Notes under the pieces: generated by a model
Told to the model about the DNA's origin: nothing
Database searches by the model: none
What the model saw: only the letters and a program-made list of their open reading frames with translations
In this document: one piece after another, positions 51,631-61,650 of the stretch
Numbering within the stretch: position 1 is the first letter of the stretch
Layout of the letters: every line of letters begins with the position of its first letter
Translations under genes and position numbers: made by a program
Assembly: GCA_963925495.1 (NCBI GenBank)
Contig: CAWUST010000001.1
Coordinates: 14,202 to 78,201 of the forward strand
DNA length: 64,000 nucleotides
Reading direction: 5' to 3'
DNA from: UBA2108 sp963925495
Lineage (GTDB): Bacteria > Bacteroidota > Bacteroidia > Flavobacteriales_G > Salibacteraceae

Positions 51631-54146
51631 GATTTTCAGGATTATTTCGATTGGCCTTTGTTGAATTAAATCACAATCGGCTTCGGCTACTTATTTATTC
51701 TTTCAGCATAAGTATTGGTATTGCAGCTTTGTTCGCAACTGGTAGCCTTAAGAAAGATTTAATTTCTCAAATTGACAAGGAAACATGTGCTTTAGTGGGT
51801 GGAGATCTTGTTATAAAAGGATATGCTCCCATTAGCGATTCCTTGTTTCAAAGTGTTATAAAAGAATCAGAAAATGATGCTAGTGAAAAAAGTTTTGCCA
51901 GCATGGTTGTCTTTAAAAATAAAGGACAAAATCGGTTAGTTAATGTTCGTGCTATTAGTTCCAATTATCCTCTTGTAGGTGACATTACAGACAAAGAAGG
52001 AGATTCAAAACGGATTAATAAAGAACAGGGTTTTGTTTCAATAAATCAGAGCTTAGCAATACAATATGGCTTAAAATTAGGGGATTCATTGCAAATTGGA
52101 AATTCTAGTTTTCAGATTAGCGCATTTCATTCCAAGGCACCTGGTCAATCAGGAATTGCCGCAACGGTAGCGCCAACTGTATTTATTTCTTTAAATGATT
52201 TGGATAGTACCGGATTGGTGAGAATTGGTAGCAGAATTCAACGATCCTATTACTTCAAAATGAAGGATGAGAAAACGGCTAATATGGCTTTCAATAATTT
52301 CGAGAAATTGGTAATCGACGAAGGACTTAGAATTGAAAATATTGAAACAGGAAGAGAACGATTGGGACGAACGTATAAAAACCTGTTCCGTTTTTTGAAT
52401 TTGGCGGCTTTTATCGCACTTATTATTGGTGGTATAGGCGTAGGAAGTGCTATTGATTTATTTTTAAGTGAAAAGAAAAAAACGGTTGCTGTTTTAAAAT
52501 GTATTGGATTTAAGTACCAGCAAATTGCTACAGTATTTCTTTTACAGATTATTGCATTGGGGCTTTTTGGTAGTCTTTTTGGAATCGCAATAGGGTTAGG
52601 GGTTCAGCAGGTATTACCAACTTTGTTCAAAGACATTTTTGTTGTAGATATTTCAGATGGCTTCCATGCTTCTATGTTCTGGATTTCCATATTGAGTGGT
52701 GTTGCAATTAGCGTTTTATTTGGGTTGAGAACTTTGATTCCATTATTGATGGCTACTCCAATGATGGCATTAAGAAGCAACTTAGAAAGCCAAAAAGACT
52801 TTGGTAAAATCAACATTATTATTCGAACGATTCAGCTTTTTGTTTTGATAGTTATTACTTGGTTTTTGGCGGGTGATTTAATTATTTCACTTGTGTTTAC
52901 TGGAATGTTGTTAGTTCTTATGTTGAGTTTATGGGGCTTAGCCGTATTACTTCGGAAATTGGCAAGAAAGACTTCTAAATCGGTTAAATCGTTTGAGTGG
53001 AAGTACGCTCTAAATTCATTGTACCGTCCACAAAATCAGACAGTTTTATTGATTAGCGTAATTGGACTTTCAGTTATTTTAGTGTTGCATTTGTTTTTTA
53101 TCCGGTCTTCATTAATTAGCACTTTTCAATCAACAGAAAACGAGAGTAGACCCAACCTTATCATTTTTGACATTGATAATGAGGCGGTTGAGTCAATTTC
53201 AAACTTTCTAAAATCAAAAGAAGCCACTGTGTTTGATCCTTTATCCATTGTGCCAATGAGAATTCACCAGTTTAAGGGAAGAAGTATTTATGAATGGAAA
53301 AAAGATTTCTCTCACTCTATTCCGGCAAATGTGTTTAATCGAGAATATCGAGTAACCGAAAGGGTGGCTATGGGAGATAATGAGGTTCTGGTGAGCGGAG
53401 AATGGACAAATAATTACACCGAAGGAATTATCCCAATTTCAATAGAAGAAAACTTTGCCCGTCAGGCGAATTTGGAACTAGGCGATGCAATAGAATTTAA
53501 TGTCTTTGGTTCCATATTAAATACTCAAGTCTCTTCGATTCGAAAAGTAGATTTCACTCAAATGAAAGCGGCATTTACTATTGTATTTCCAAAAGGATCG
53601 TTGGGTGGTGCACCTGTAATGTATGCTGTTTCGGCTCGAGTCGCAGAGAAGGAAAAAATGATGAATATCCAAAATGAGTTAATGAGTAAGTTTAAAAATA
53701 TTTCTGTTATTGATTTGGAATTGGTTTTTGAATCGGTAATGGAAGTCGGCGCAAAAATCGAAATGGCCATTCAATTTATGTTTTCGTTTAGTGCTTTTAC
53801 TGCTCTTATTGTTTTAATTAATACTCTTTATGTTACTAGGTTTCAGAGAATGCGAGAGAGTGCAGTTCTTAGAACACTAGGTGTGGTTTCAGGTAAACTG
53901 ATGAGAATAAATATCTATGAATTTTTAATCCTTGGATTGCTTTCCGTTTTGGCTGGAGTACTTTTTTCATTAATTGTAACTTGGATGTTAATGGTCTTTT
54001 TATTTAAAGTTCCTTTTTCGCCGGATTTATTTACTGCAGGAATAATCCTTCTCGGTGTGGTGTTATTGGTCACAATTATGGGAGCAATTAATAGCCGTAG
54101 TTTAGTGAATGTATCTCCAATGCATATTCTGCGTGGAAATAACTAA
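51627..54146 (+). CDS. FtsX-like ABC permease (YbbP type)
   Basis: An 839-residue inner-membrane protein with two FtsX-type cores and about ten membrane spans: one N-terminal (about 18-35), a block at about 250-420 including IGGIGVGSAIDLFLSEKKKT, two at about 410-440 and 475-495, and a C-terminal block from about 710 with MRESAVLRTLGVV. The large periplasmic domain (about 40-240) carries the MacB-like fold. It starts at TTG 51627, overlapping the ATPase stop by 4 bp. It ends convergently with folC, also with a 4-bp overlap. Length matches YbbP. Confidence 0.9.
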   Translation: MRFSGLFRLAFVELNHNRLRLLIYSFSISIGIAALFATGSLKKDLISQIDKETCALVGGDLVIKGYAPISDSLFQSVIKESENDASEKSFASMVVFKNKGQNRLVNVRAISSNYPLVGDITDKEGDSKRINKEQGFVSINQSLAIQYGLKLGDSLQIGNSSFQISAFHSKAPGQSGIAATVAPTVFISLNDLDSTGLVRIGSRIQRSYYFKMKDEKTANMAFNNFEKLVIDEGLRIENIETGRERLGRTYKNLFRFLNLAAFIALIIGGIGVGSAIDLFLSEKKKTVAVLKCIGFKYQQIATVFLLQIIALGLFGSLFGIAIGLGVQQVLPTLFKDIFVVDISDGFHASMFWISILSGVAISVLFGLRTLIPLLMATPMMALRSNLESQKDFGKINIIIRTIQLFVLIVITWFLAGDLIISLVFTGMLLVLMLSLWGLAVLLRKLARKTSKSVKSFEWKYALNSLYRPQNQTVLLISVIGLSVILVLHLFFIRSSLISTFQSTENESRPNLIIFDIDNEAVESISNFLKSKEATVFDPLSIVPMRIHQFKGRSIYEWKKDFSHSIPANVFNREYRVTERVAMGDNEVLVSGEWTNNYTEGIIPISIEENFARQANLELGDAIEFNVFGSILNTQVSSIRKVDFTQMKAAFTIVFPKGSLGGAPVMYAVSARVAEKEKMMNIQNELMSKFKNISVIDLELVFESVMEVGAKIEMAIQFMFSFSAFTALIVLINTLYVTRFQRMRESAVLRTLGVVSGKLMRINIYEFLILGLLSVLAGVLFSLIVTWMLMVFLFKVPFSPDLFTAGIILLGVVLLVTIMGAINSRSLVNVSPMHILRGNN

Positions 54147-55384
54147 GTAGAAGCTGGGTAAAGCCGAAGAACATCGGCAACTACAAAAGTACTTCCTCCT
54201 ATATAGAGCAATTCCTCTTTTTTTACTCTCTTCTTCGCACTATTAATAGCATTTTCAACGGAGCCGCAATCTTCTCCAATTATCCCTGCTTTTTCAGCGA
54301 TTGACTTTAATTCCTTACTGTCCAAAGCTCTTGGGATATTTGCTTTACAGAAATAGTAATCTTCATTCTTAGGGAATAATTGTAGGATTTCTGAGACATC
54401 TTTATCGTTTACCATTCCAAGAATAAAGTGGACTTTTTTAAATCCTAAATTCTTTATTTGACCAAGAACACCTTCAAGTCCGCTTTGATTGTGGGCTGTA
54501 TCACATATCGTCAACGGAGATGTGCTTAAAGTCTGCCAGCGACCTAGTAATCCAGTATTTTTACTTGTATTTCGAAATCCGGATTCAATATTTTCTTGGG
54601 AAATTACAAAATGGTTTTCCTGCAATATAGGAATGCAACTTAGGACTGTTTTCTGGTTCTTGACTTGGTAACTTCCCAGCAAATCGCATGGGTAAATGGT
54701 TTCGAAATGCAAATCTTCTGAAAAAAGGATTGGCGCTTTTAATTCGTTGGCTTTAGATTGGAAAACTGTTTTAGTTTCCACATTGGATTCACCTATTACA
54801 ATGCGAGTGTTTGATTTAATTATTCCTGCTTTTTCTTGAGCAATTTGAGATAGTGTTGTACCTAAAAATTGAGTATGATCTAGACTAATATTGGTAATGA
54901 CAGATAATACTGGATTTATAACATTGGTAGAGTCTAGTCGGCCACCCATTCCTACTTCAATTATAGCTATGTCAACCTTTTCCTTAGCGAAATAGGAAAA
55001 CGCTAACCCCACAGTCCATTCAAAAAATGAAAGATTTAAATTTTCGAATTGCTTTTTGAACAACTCTACAAATTCAATGACATCCTCCTCGGGGATTTCT
55101 TGTCCATTAATTTTTATACGCTCTCTAAAATCGAGTAGGTGTGGAGAGGTATAAAGCCCAACTTTATAACCGGCTTCTTGAAGAATAGATGACAACATAT
55201 GAGATGTACTTCCCTTTCCATTTGTTCCTCCAATATGCACACTTTTAAATTCTTTATAAGGATGTTTTAAAATGTCCATTAATGCCAACGTATTGTCAAG
55301 ATTGGCTTTGTAAGCTGCTTTTCCTTCTCTTTGGTACATGGGTAATTGTGAAAATAAATAGTCTAATGTAGCCTGATATGTCAT
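54143..55384 (-). CDS. folC: Folylpolyglutamate/dihydrofolate synthase
   Basis: Mur-ligase-related enzyme that adds glutamate to dihydropteroate and folates. The 413-residue protein has VHIGGTNGKGSTSHMLSSIL (ATP loop), YTSPHLLDFRERIKING, VGMGGRLDSTNVI, SLDHTQFLG and the C-terminal FILGMVNDKDV. Whether it has both activities cannot be read. Its start overlaps the upstream glycosyltransferase stop by 4 bp (ATGA), so it is translationally coupled to that gene. Confidence 0.94.
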   Translation of the reverse strand: MTYQATLDYLFSQLPMYQREGKAAYKANLDNTLALMDILKHPYKEFKSVHIGGTNGKGSTSHMLSSILQEAGYKVGLYTSPHLLDFRERIKINGQEIPEEDVIEFVELFKKQFENLNLSFFEWTVGLAFSYFAKEKVDIAIIEVGMGGRLDSTNVINPVLSVITNISLDHTQFLGTTLSQIAQEKAGIIKSNTRIVIGESNVETKTVFQSKANELKAPILFSEDLHFETIYPCDLLGSYQVKNQKTVLSCIPILQENHFVISQENIESGFRNTSKNTGLLGRWQTLSTSPLTICDTAHNQSGLEGVLGQIKNLGFKKVHFILGMVNDKDVSEILQLFPKNEDYYFCKANIPRALDSKELKSIAEKAGIIGEDCGSVENAINSAKKRVKKEELLYIGGSTFVVADVLRLYPAST

Positions 55385-56811
55385 TCTCGATTTTTAGTAG
55401 GAAGTATTAGATAGTCGTACCTGGCTTCTTTTATCTTTTTAAGATCAGCCTCATTTGGGATTTTATCGTAAGCAATAAGTTCGGTATAATACATGGCCTC
55501 AACATAATGTTGGCAATTAAAGAGTACTAGTTTCTTACCTTCATTATTCTTTGCTATATCCAGTATTTCTGTCTTCCACTTCGGTTCTAGTCTTTCAGAT
55601 CCAATTTTCATTCTTTCTAAGGAGTACCGTATGGCCAAAAAACAAAATGCAAAGAGAATTAGTTTTGGTAACCATTTTTTCGATTTTAATAAGGGTATCG
55701 AATTTAAATTTTCGAGAAAATAGGCGGTCACTAAAAATAGTGCTGGAGCAATAAAAAGAATGTAACCCTGCATTTTTGTTAGCGGGATTGAGAAAAATAC
55801 CAAAGGAATTATTATCCATAAGCCTAGAGATATAAAAATATTTTTCTCCAAGAGTCTTCTTCCAGAAATGAAAAACCAAATCAACGGCAGATAAATTAAT
55901 TCACCATAGTTGATCCTTATCTTATTTAGAAAATAGTAAAATGGTCCTCCACGATTTTCTAATACTTCACTAAAATGTCTCCAATTCATAGATTGCTCGT
56001 TGGTAGCCTCCATAGGAAAAGTAAAGTGGATGTAAACTTGCCAGGGAATAAAGACTGCTCCAATTACAAAAAGAGAGATAATAAGAGAGGAAATAGCCTG
56101 TTTCCAGTTTTGTTTACTGTAGGTAAGTATGAGCCAAAAAGGAATCACAATTAATGCTGGAAGCCATTTACAAAGTATTGCAAGTCCAACGGAAAAAGAC
56201 ATTAGAAAAACCCAAACAAGTTTTTTGTTTTGCCAATGTTTTATGGCGAAGTAAACACTAATTTCGATAAAAAAGGCAAAACATATATCTACATGGTCTG
56301 TTGCAACTCGACCTGCCGTAAGTTCTATCATTAAACCGTTAACTGCAATAAAGAAGCCAGCCAAAACTCCAATTCTTCTAGTGAATAAGGACTTGCCTAT
56401 CAGATAGGTTAGCCAAATCATGGCAGTAGAAAATAGTATGGATGGAATTCGGATAGCAAAATCGGTGTTTCCAAAAACGGAAATACTACCTGAGATTAAC
56501 CAAAGTGTAAGAGGTTGTTTGTGTAACCAAATATGTCCTCCTACCCATAACAGATCTTGATCTAATAACGGTAAGTCATAGAGAGTAGGGACAAGTGGGT
56601 GTTTCACTAAATTCTTGGCAACCAAAGCATGGTAACGCTCATCCCAAGCATGAAGAAAGGGATCTAAGGCAGAGTATATTCTGAAGAATAAACCAGATAC
56701 GACTAAAGACGAAATGCTAAAAGTGAATCTTGATTTATTAAAAAGCCAAAAGGCAATTATTAAAGCTAGAAAACCAAATGCTAAAATTAAGGATGGTATA
56801 TATTCACCCAT
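55381..56811 (-). CDS. GT39/ArnT-like membrane glycosyltransferase
   Basis: A 476-residue GT-C-fold protein with about eleven membrane segments. Near the N-terminus the first periplasmic loop has FLHAWDERYHALVAKN, whose Asp-Glu pair matches the catalytic acidic motif of ArnT/PMT-type transferases. FRIPSILFSTAMIWL and the VATDHVDICFAFFIE loop are also family-like. Donor (polyprenyl-phosphate sugar) and acceptor are unknown. It is encoded 68 bp after the TonB gene and overlaps folC by 4 bp. Confidence 0.82.
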   Translation of the reverse strand: MGEYIPSLILAFGFLALIIAFWLFNKSRFTFSISSLVVSGLFFRIYSALDPFLHAWDERYHALVAKNLVKHPLVPTLYDLPLLDQDLLWVGGHIWLHKQPLTLWLISGSISVFGNTDFAIRIPSILFSTAMIWLTYLIGKSLFTRRIGVLAGFFIAVNGLMIELTAGRVATDHVDICFAFFIEISVYFAIKHWQNKKLVWVFLMSFSVGLAILCKWLPALIVIPFWLILTYSKQNWKQAISSLIISLFVIGAVFIPWQVYIHFTFPMEATNEQSMNWRHFSEVLENRGGPFYYFLNKIRINYGELIYLPLIWFFISGRRLLEKNIFISLGLWIIIPLVFFSIPLTKMQGYILFIAPALFLVTAYFLENLNSIPLLKSKKWLPKLILFAFCFLAIRYSLERMKIGSERLEPKWKTEILDIAKNNEGKKLVLFNCQHYVEAMYYTELIAYDKIPNEADLKKIKEARYDYLILPTKNRE

Positions 56812-56878
56812 TCATATCCTAGTAAGTTGAACAAATAAGAGAATTGTGTTATTTGAAAATAGGAAGATCACAATTGAA

Positions 56879-57682
56879 TTAATTCAATTCAAAGTGATAA
56901 GTTATTGTGCCAATTTGGTTAGCGGGGGCAGAAGGATCAGATTGCCATTTGGTTTTTAATGCCGCTTCTCTTGCATTCTTAACTAGACATGCAGCTTGGT
57001 TTGTAGTCCCTTTCAATTTTAATTTTGCTTCTGTAGTTACTCCCTGTCGATTAACAACTACTTGCATAATAACTGTTCCATATTCATCACATTCATATTT
57101 AGGAATTACTTTGGCAATGGCACTTCTGTTTCCTAATCGATAATCACCGGATCCATTACCGCCTCCGCCAGGTATTCCTTGGTAGGCCTTTCCAGCTTTA
57201 GTTCCGTTTTTTTGTCCTTTGTCACCGGTTTTATTATCGTCGTTGCCCTCTGAGCCCCCTTTTGTTGCAAATGGGTTTGCTTTCAATCTCTTATCTAATT
57301 CTGAATCCAAAGTTGGATCGGGAACCGGGCCTTTTGCTGGCTCCGATTTTTCAACTTTTTCTTTTGGTTCTACTTTCTTTTTATCTGTTTTTGCTACAGG
57401 AGGCGTACTTACCGTTTCGATGTCATTTTGCGTTAGAATATCTTCTTCGCTTGGTGTTTCGGGTGCTGCTTCTGAAGCAGCAGATTTAGGTTCTCCAGAC
57501 TCATCTGGCTGTATTTCGCCACTTCCCATATCACTGGTTCCAAAATTTATGGGTATGCCGGTTATCGGAATTGGATCGGGGTATTTAAGCCCATAAATAG
57601 CAAACAATACCAGCAATAAAAGATGCACGCCCACGGTGCCTGCAAATCCTTTTCTTTTTTCTTTGGTATCTAAATAACTCAT
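56879..57682 (-). CDS. TonB-family energy transducer
   Basis: Links the ExbBD motor to TonB-dependent outer-membrane transporters. The 267-residue protein has a short cytoplasmic N-terminus, one membrane span (about 15-33), a Pro/Glu/Lys-rich stretch (about 60-130), a glycine-rich stretch (about 140-180) and a C-terminal TonB-like domain (about 190-267: CDEYGTVIMQVVVNRQGVTT, then IGTITYHFELN). It follows exbD by 3 bp. Which transporter it serves is not evident. Confidence 0.88.
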   Translation of the reverse strand: MSYLDTKEKRKGFAGTVGVHLLLLVLFAIYGLKYPDPIPITGIPINFGTSDMGSGEIQPDESGEPKSAASEAAPETPSEEDILTQNDIETVSTPPVAKTDKKKVEPKEKVEKSEPAKGPVPDPTLDSELDKRLKANPFATKGGSEGNDDNKTGDKGQKNGTKAGKAYQGIPGGGGNGSGDYRLGNRSAIAKVIPKYECDEYGTVIMQVVVNRQGVTTEAKLKLKGTTNQAACLVKNAREAALKTKWQSDPSAPANQIGTITYHFELN

Positions 57683-57685
57683 CTC

Positions 57686-58078
57686 TTAATTTGCCCGTGT
57701 GGCGAGTACCAATTCAAGTTTATTTCTATTTGCAATGTCCATTACCTTAACCGCGTGTTCAATAGGAACACTTTGATCACAATGTAAAATAATTCCTTTT
57801 TTCTCAGCGCCTCCAATAGCAGCAATTATGCCATTCTCTAACGATTCATTTGAAACAAATTTCCCATTAATATGGTAGGTAAAATCAGGAGTAATAGTAA
57901 CCGAAACTGTTTGTGGTGATGTAGTTTTTGCATTGCTTTTTGGTAAAAGTACTTTTAAAGCATTTGGACTCACCATGGTTGAAACTATGATAAAAAAGAT
58001 GAGGAGTAAGAATACAATGTCTGTCATGGAAGACATGGAGAACTCTACACTTACTTTATTTCTACTTCTTATTGCCAT
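57686..58078 (-). CDS. exbD: ExbD/TolR-family biopolymer transport protein
   Basis: Bitopic motor subunit. The 130-residue protein has FSMSSMTDIVFLLLIFFIIV, with the conserved membrane Asp that carries protons, followed by a periplasmic domain ending LATRAN. Length is typical. It lies 36 bp after exbB and 3 bp before the TonB gene. Confidence 0.93.
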   Translation of the reverse strand: MAIRSRNKVSVEFSMSSMTDIVFLLLIFFIIVSTMVSPNALKVLLPKSNAKTTSPQTVSVTITPDFTYHINGKFVSNESLENGIIAAIGGAEKKGIILHCDQSVPIEHAVKVMDIANRNKLELVLATRAN

Positions 58079-58114
58079 TATTAAAATTCTTTAATTAACA
58101 AATAATTCCTACAA

Positions 58115-58819
58115 TTATTTTGCAGGTTCAGAAAGTAAGTCCATAAAATCGATAGAAGTAGCCTCCATTTTATGTACTACCTTGTCTACCTTACTCACCA
58201 AAAGGTTGTAACTTATATAAGCTATAATACCGATCACAAGACCCGCAGCTGTGGTAACCATAGCTTGCATAATTCCACCAGAAAGATTTGAGATTTCAAC
58301 ACTATTGCCTGCAGCATACATCTCATGAAATGTACTAATCATTCCTATTACTGTTCCCAAAAAACCTATCATAGGAGCGGCACCAGCAATTGTAGCGAGG
58401 GTAGAAAGGCCTTGTTCAAGAGTATAAACCTCGAGTTTTCCACGGTTTTCTATTGCAGCCGAAATATCTCCTAGTGGTTTCCCTATCCGAGTTACTCCTT
58501 TCATGAGCATTCTAGCAAAAGGCGTTTGTGTTTTTTGGCACATATCTTTTGCGGACTCCATTTTTCCTTCAAAAATAAAATCTTTCATTTTATTCATAAA
58601 AGCGGGGTCTAGTTTAGATGCTTTTTGAATGGCTAAAAATCGTTCAATAAATATATAAATAGCAACCACGGAAAGTATTCCCAGCGGTCCCATAATATAC
58701 CAACCACCACCTGCTATTAATTCGAGAATAGAAAGAGTTTTTTCAACTGGAACTTGCTCAGCTACATCTGCAGCAGCTTCGCCGCCAACTGTCATTTGCA
58801 GAAAAAAGGGTTTTATCAT
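58115..58819 (-). CDS. exbB: ExbB/TolQ/MotA-family proton channel protein
   Basis: Polytopic motor subunit using the proton gradient. The 234-residue protein has three main membrane segments (about 38-58, 128-155, 175-200) and the family core IAGAAPMIGFLGTVIGMIST and MVTTAAGLVIGIIAYISYN. The gene order exbB-exbD-tonB on the minus strand, with small gaps, identifies a complete TonB energising system. Upstream, CATCTTTG (minus strand, near 58853-58860) is a poor promoter box. Confidence 0.93.
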   Translation of the reverse strand: MIKPFFLQMTVGGEAAADVAEQVPVEKTLSILELIAGGGWYIMGPLGILSVVAIYIFIERFLAIQKASKLDPAFMNKMKDFIFEGKMESAKDMCQKTQTPFARMLMKGVTRIGKPLGDISAAIENRGKLEVYTLEQGLSTLATIAGAAPMIGFLGTVIGMISTFHEMYAAGNSVEISNLSGGIMQAMVTTAAGLVIGIIAYISYNLLVSKVDKVVHKMEATSIDFMDLLSEPAK

Positions 58820-58929
58820 TTTGTTTAATTTAGAATAAAATTATCTTAATAAACAAAGATGACTGTATTGATATGAGCTAAAATCCTCTTTGATGGAATC
58901 TTCTCACAGTGCCGTGTTAATAGTGTTTG

Positions 58930-60300
58930 CTAAAGAACTAAAATGGCATATACGGCGGCACCTGAGATATAACCTGCTAATGCAAGCCATGCTATATTTT
59001 TTAAGTACCAAAAGAAAGAAATTCTTTCCATGCCCATAGCAACTACGCCTGCAGCTGAACCAATTATTAACATACTCCCTCCAGTACCAGTAGCGTATGC
59101 AATAAAATGCCAAATAGTAGAATCTTGCTCAAAAGTAGCCATGTCAAACATTCCCATACTTGCTGCCACGAGTGGAACATTGTCAATAATAGCCGAACTA
59201 ACTCCAAGAATCATTACGAATAAATTGTTGTTCATAGCTCCCTGAACTTGTTGTCCAAAAGTAAAAACGAGACCTAAAGATTCGAGGGCTGCCACAGTCA
59301 TCAAAATTCCCAAAAAGAATAAAATTGACGGCATTTCGATTTTAGATAAAGCTTTGAATGTTGCGCTAGGCTGGTGGCCCTGATCTGGTGTGTCAATATT
59401 GTGAATGCTAAAAGTTCTGGCGCTAACTAATTCCGCCAAGAGTACCATAATTGCTAAGGATAGCAACATGCCAACGTAAGGAGGTAAATGAGTAACCGTT
59501 TTGAAAATAGGCACGAAAATTATTAGAACTAAACCAACATATAACATGATAGGACCCTTGGGATTATCTTTTCCTGTTGAGTGGGCTTCAATAAATTCAC
59601 CTTTAAATGCCGGAAGAAAACTAGCAATAAAAGTAGGGACAACCATACATACAAGCGAAGGAAGGAATAAATATTGAAATAGTTTAAGCGTGGTAACTTT
59701 TCCGCCCATCCAAAGCATTGTGGTAGTAACATCACCTATAGGAGACCAGGCACCACCTGCATTTGCAGCAATTATAATTATACCAGCATACCAAATTCGA
59801 TCTTTATTATCAGATAACAGTTTTCTTAGAATTGTGATTAAAACAATGGTAGCAGTTAAATTATCAATGATTGCAGACAGAATAAAAGCTAAGATGGCCA
59901 TGATCCATAACAAAGTCTTTCTATCATTGGTTTTAATGAACTTTCTGATTGTCGAAAAACCATCAAAGTGATCAATGATTTCAACAATTGTCATAGCACC
60001 AATAAGGAAAATTAAGATTTCACAAGTCTTACCAAAATGGTGTAGAAGTGTTTCTTCCAAAATATGATGCCTTTGATCTCCAACAACATTGAGGAAGCTT
60101 AAGGTTCCATTCATGCCATCCATTAATTGGTGTTGAGCAGGGTCAAACCAGTTTTCAAAATCGTCAATTCCGAATGCAATACAAGCCCAAGAGAGAGCCA
60201 TCATCATTAGGGCAGGGGCTAATTTATCTATTTTAGTTGTGTGCTCTAGGGTAATGCCCAAATAGCCTAAAATAAATATTGCAACAATAATAAATTCCAT
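58930..60300 (-). CDS. nhaD: NhaD-type Na+/H+ antiporter
   Basis: Polytopic transporter of the arsenite/ion-transporter superfamily exporting Na+. The 456-residue protein has about twelve spans and NhaD-like stretches MTIVEIIDHFDGFSTI, FILSAIIDNLTATIVLI, NAGGAWSPIGDVTTTMLW and GVSSAIIDNVPLVAASMGMF, the two Asp-Asn motifs being the likely ion site. NhaD is common in marine and alkaliphilic Bacteroidota. It is 21 bp after the amino-acid dehydrogenase gene, so a shared transcript is plausible. Confidence 0.9.
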   Translation of the reverse strand: MEFIIVAIFILGYLGITLEHTTKIDKLAPALMMMALSWACIAFGIDDFENWFDPAQHQLMDGMNGTLSFLNVVGDQRHHILEETLLHHFGKTCEILIFLIGAMTIVEIIDHFDGFSTIRKFIKTNDRKTLLWIMAILAFILSAIIDNLTATIVLITILRKLLSDNKDRIWYAGIIIIAANAGGAWSPIGDVTTTMLWMGGKVTTLKLFQYLFLPSLVCMVVPTFIASFLPAFKGEFIEAHSTGKDNPKGPIMLYVGLVLIIFVPIFKTVTHLPPYVGMLLSLAIMVLLAELVSARTFSIHNIDTPDQGHQPSATFKALSKIEMPSILFFLGILMTVAALESLGLVFTFGQQVQGAMNNNLFVMILGVSSAIIDNVPLVAASMGMFDMATFEQDSTIWHFIAYATGTGGSMLIIGSAAGVVAMGMERISFFWYLKNIAWLALAGYISGAAVYAILVL

Positions 60301-60321
60301 AAGGTAAGTTGTTTCAGATTA

Positions 60322-61551
60322 CTAAACTAACTGATTGAGTGCAATTTCAAAAGCTGTTTTGGCAATATGGTTTTTAGATGAATTTTTTGAATGAGAGTTC
60401 AATAATGCTTTACGAATCGTATTTGACGTATCAGCAAATATTGCTTCATCACTCATATCAACATGATCTTCCTTCATTAGGTAACAAAATACTCTAGCCA
60501 TCCCGCAATTTGAAATGAAATCAGGAATGATAGATAAATGAACATCAGCATAATCAGCAATAGGGCCAAAGAATATTTCTGGGTCTGCAAAAGGAACATT
60601 TGCTCCAGCTGCTATAACCTCCATTCCTGAAGATTTCATTCTGTCAACTTGGTCTTGTGTTATCATTCTAGAACCTGCACAAGGAATAAATATTTCTGCC
60701 TTTAGATCCCAAATTTTAGCGTTAACATCATCGTAAGATAACATTTTGTCAGCTCTCAATTTGTTTCCATTCTTATTGTTGAATAAGTCAATTATCTCTT
60801 GATACGAATAACCTTCGGCATTGATTAAGCCACCAACTCTGTCAATTATCCCAACTATTTTAGCTCCACTTTGTGCCAAATAAAATGCGCCGGCCGAACC
60901 AACATTTCCCCAGCCTTGCACAATTACTCGTTTACCTTCTACGCTGCCACCGTAAATATTATAATAATGACGCACAGATTCGGCAACACCATATCCTGTA
61001 ATCATGTCAGCAACTACATATTTACGGGCTACATTAGGGCTGAATTTAGAATCCTCTAATTCTTTTAGAACGCCTCTTCGAAGCTGTCCAATTCTATTAA
61101 TTTTTTGAGGTTCTGTAGGTTGAAAGTGCCCATTAAAAACACCTTCTTGAGGATGCCAGACACCACAATCTTCAGTCATTGGAATTACTTCATGGATTTC
61201 ATCGACGTTTAAATCTCCGCCTGTTCCATAGTAATTTTTCAGAAGTGGACTAACCGCCTTGTACCAGCGCCTTAATACCCATTCTTTTCTAGGATCATTT
61301 GGGTCGAAGTTAATTCCAGATTTTGCACCACCAATGGCAGGGCCGGCAACTGTAAATTTAATTTCCATGGTTTTCGCAAGTGACTCGACTTCTCTTTTGT
61401 CTAGCCCAACTCTCATTCGAGTTCCTCCACCGGCAGCTCCACCTCGAAGTGAGTTTATAACAACCCATCCAACAGCATCTGTCTCGGCATCGTGCCATTC
61501 AAAAACTATTTCCGGAGTTTTATTCTCGAATTGATTTAAGAGGTCTTTCAT
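60322..61551 (-). CDS. Glu/Leu/Phe/Val dehydrogenase-family amino-acid dehydrogenase
   Basis: A 409-residue oxidative deaminase. It has GGAAGGGTRMRVGLDKREVE, the catalytic-lysine segment PAIGGAKSGINFDP, the GTGGDLNVDEIHEVIP loop and the NAD-binding VQGWGNVGSAGAFYLAQ. The frame is open to 61650, but ATG 61549-61551 gives the family start MKDLLNQFENKTPEIVFEW and lies downstream of a consensus promoter box. Substrate (Glu, Leu, Val or Phe) cannot be assigned by eye. It is unlike gdhA at 21.1 kb, so the genome has two families. Confidence 0.88.
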   Translation of the reverse strand: MKDLLNQFENKTPEIVFEWHDAETDAVGWVVINSLRGGAAGGGTRMRVGLDKREVESLAKTMEIKFTVAGPAIGGAKSGINFDPNDPRKEWVLRRWYKAVSPLLKNYYGTGGDLNVDEIHEVIPMTEDCGVWHPQEGVFNGHFQPTEPQKINRIGQLRRGVLKELEDSKFSPNVARKYVVADMITGYGVAESVRHYYNIYGGSVEGKRVIVQGWGNVGSAGAFYLAQSGAKIVGIIDRVGGLINAEGYSYQEIIDLFNNKNGNKLRADKMLSYDDVNAKIWDLKAEIFIPCAGSRMITQDQVDRMKSSGMEVIAAGANVPFADPEIFFGPIADYADVHLSIIPDFISNCGMARVFCYLMKEDHVDMSDEAIFADTSNTIRKALLNSHSKNSSKNHIAKTAFEIALNQLV

Positions 61552-61570
61552 GCTTCCAATTTTTGTGAGG

Positions 61571-61578
61571 CAAATGTA
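61571..61578 (-). promoter_or_regulatory. -7 box TACATTTG (minus strand) for the amino-acid dehydrogenase
   Basis: The plus strand reads CAAATGTA. It is an exact consensus match 20 bp before the ATG at 61551, supporting that start over the longer frame. Confidence 0.55.
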
Positions 61579-61650
61579 ATAAATGAAGCTTTTGTGTTGA
61601 ATCCAATTTTCAACGAAAAGAAAATGTATTAAGTATTTAAAAAACAGCAA

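Noticed and set aside
57219..57596. Plus-strand serine/glycine-rich frame of 125 codons
   Set aside because: Antisense to the low-complexity region of the TonB gene; composition is explained by the opposite strand.
61552..61650. 33-residue extension of the amino-acid dehydrogenase
   Set aside because: The extension covers a consensus -7 box and is hydrophobic and unlike the family; ATG 61551 fits.
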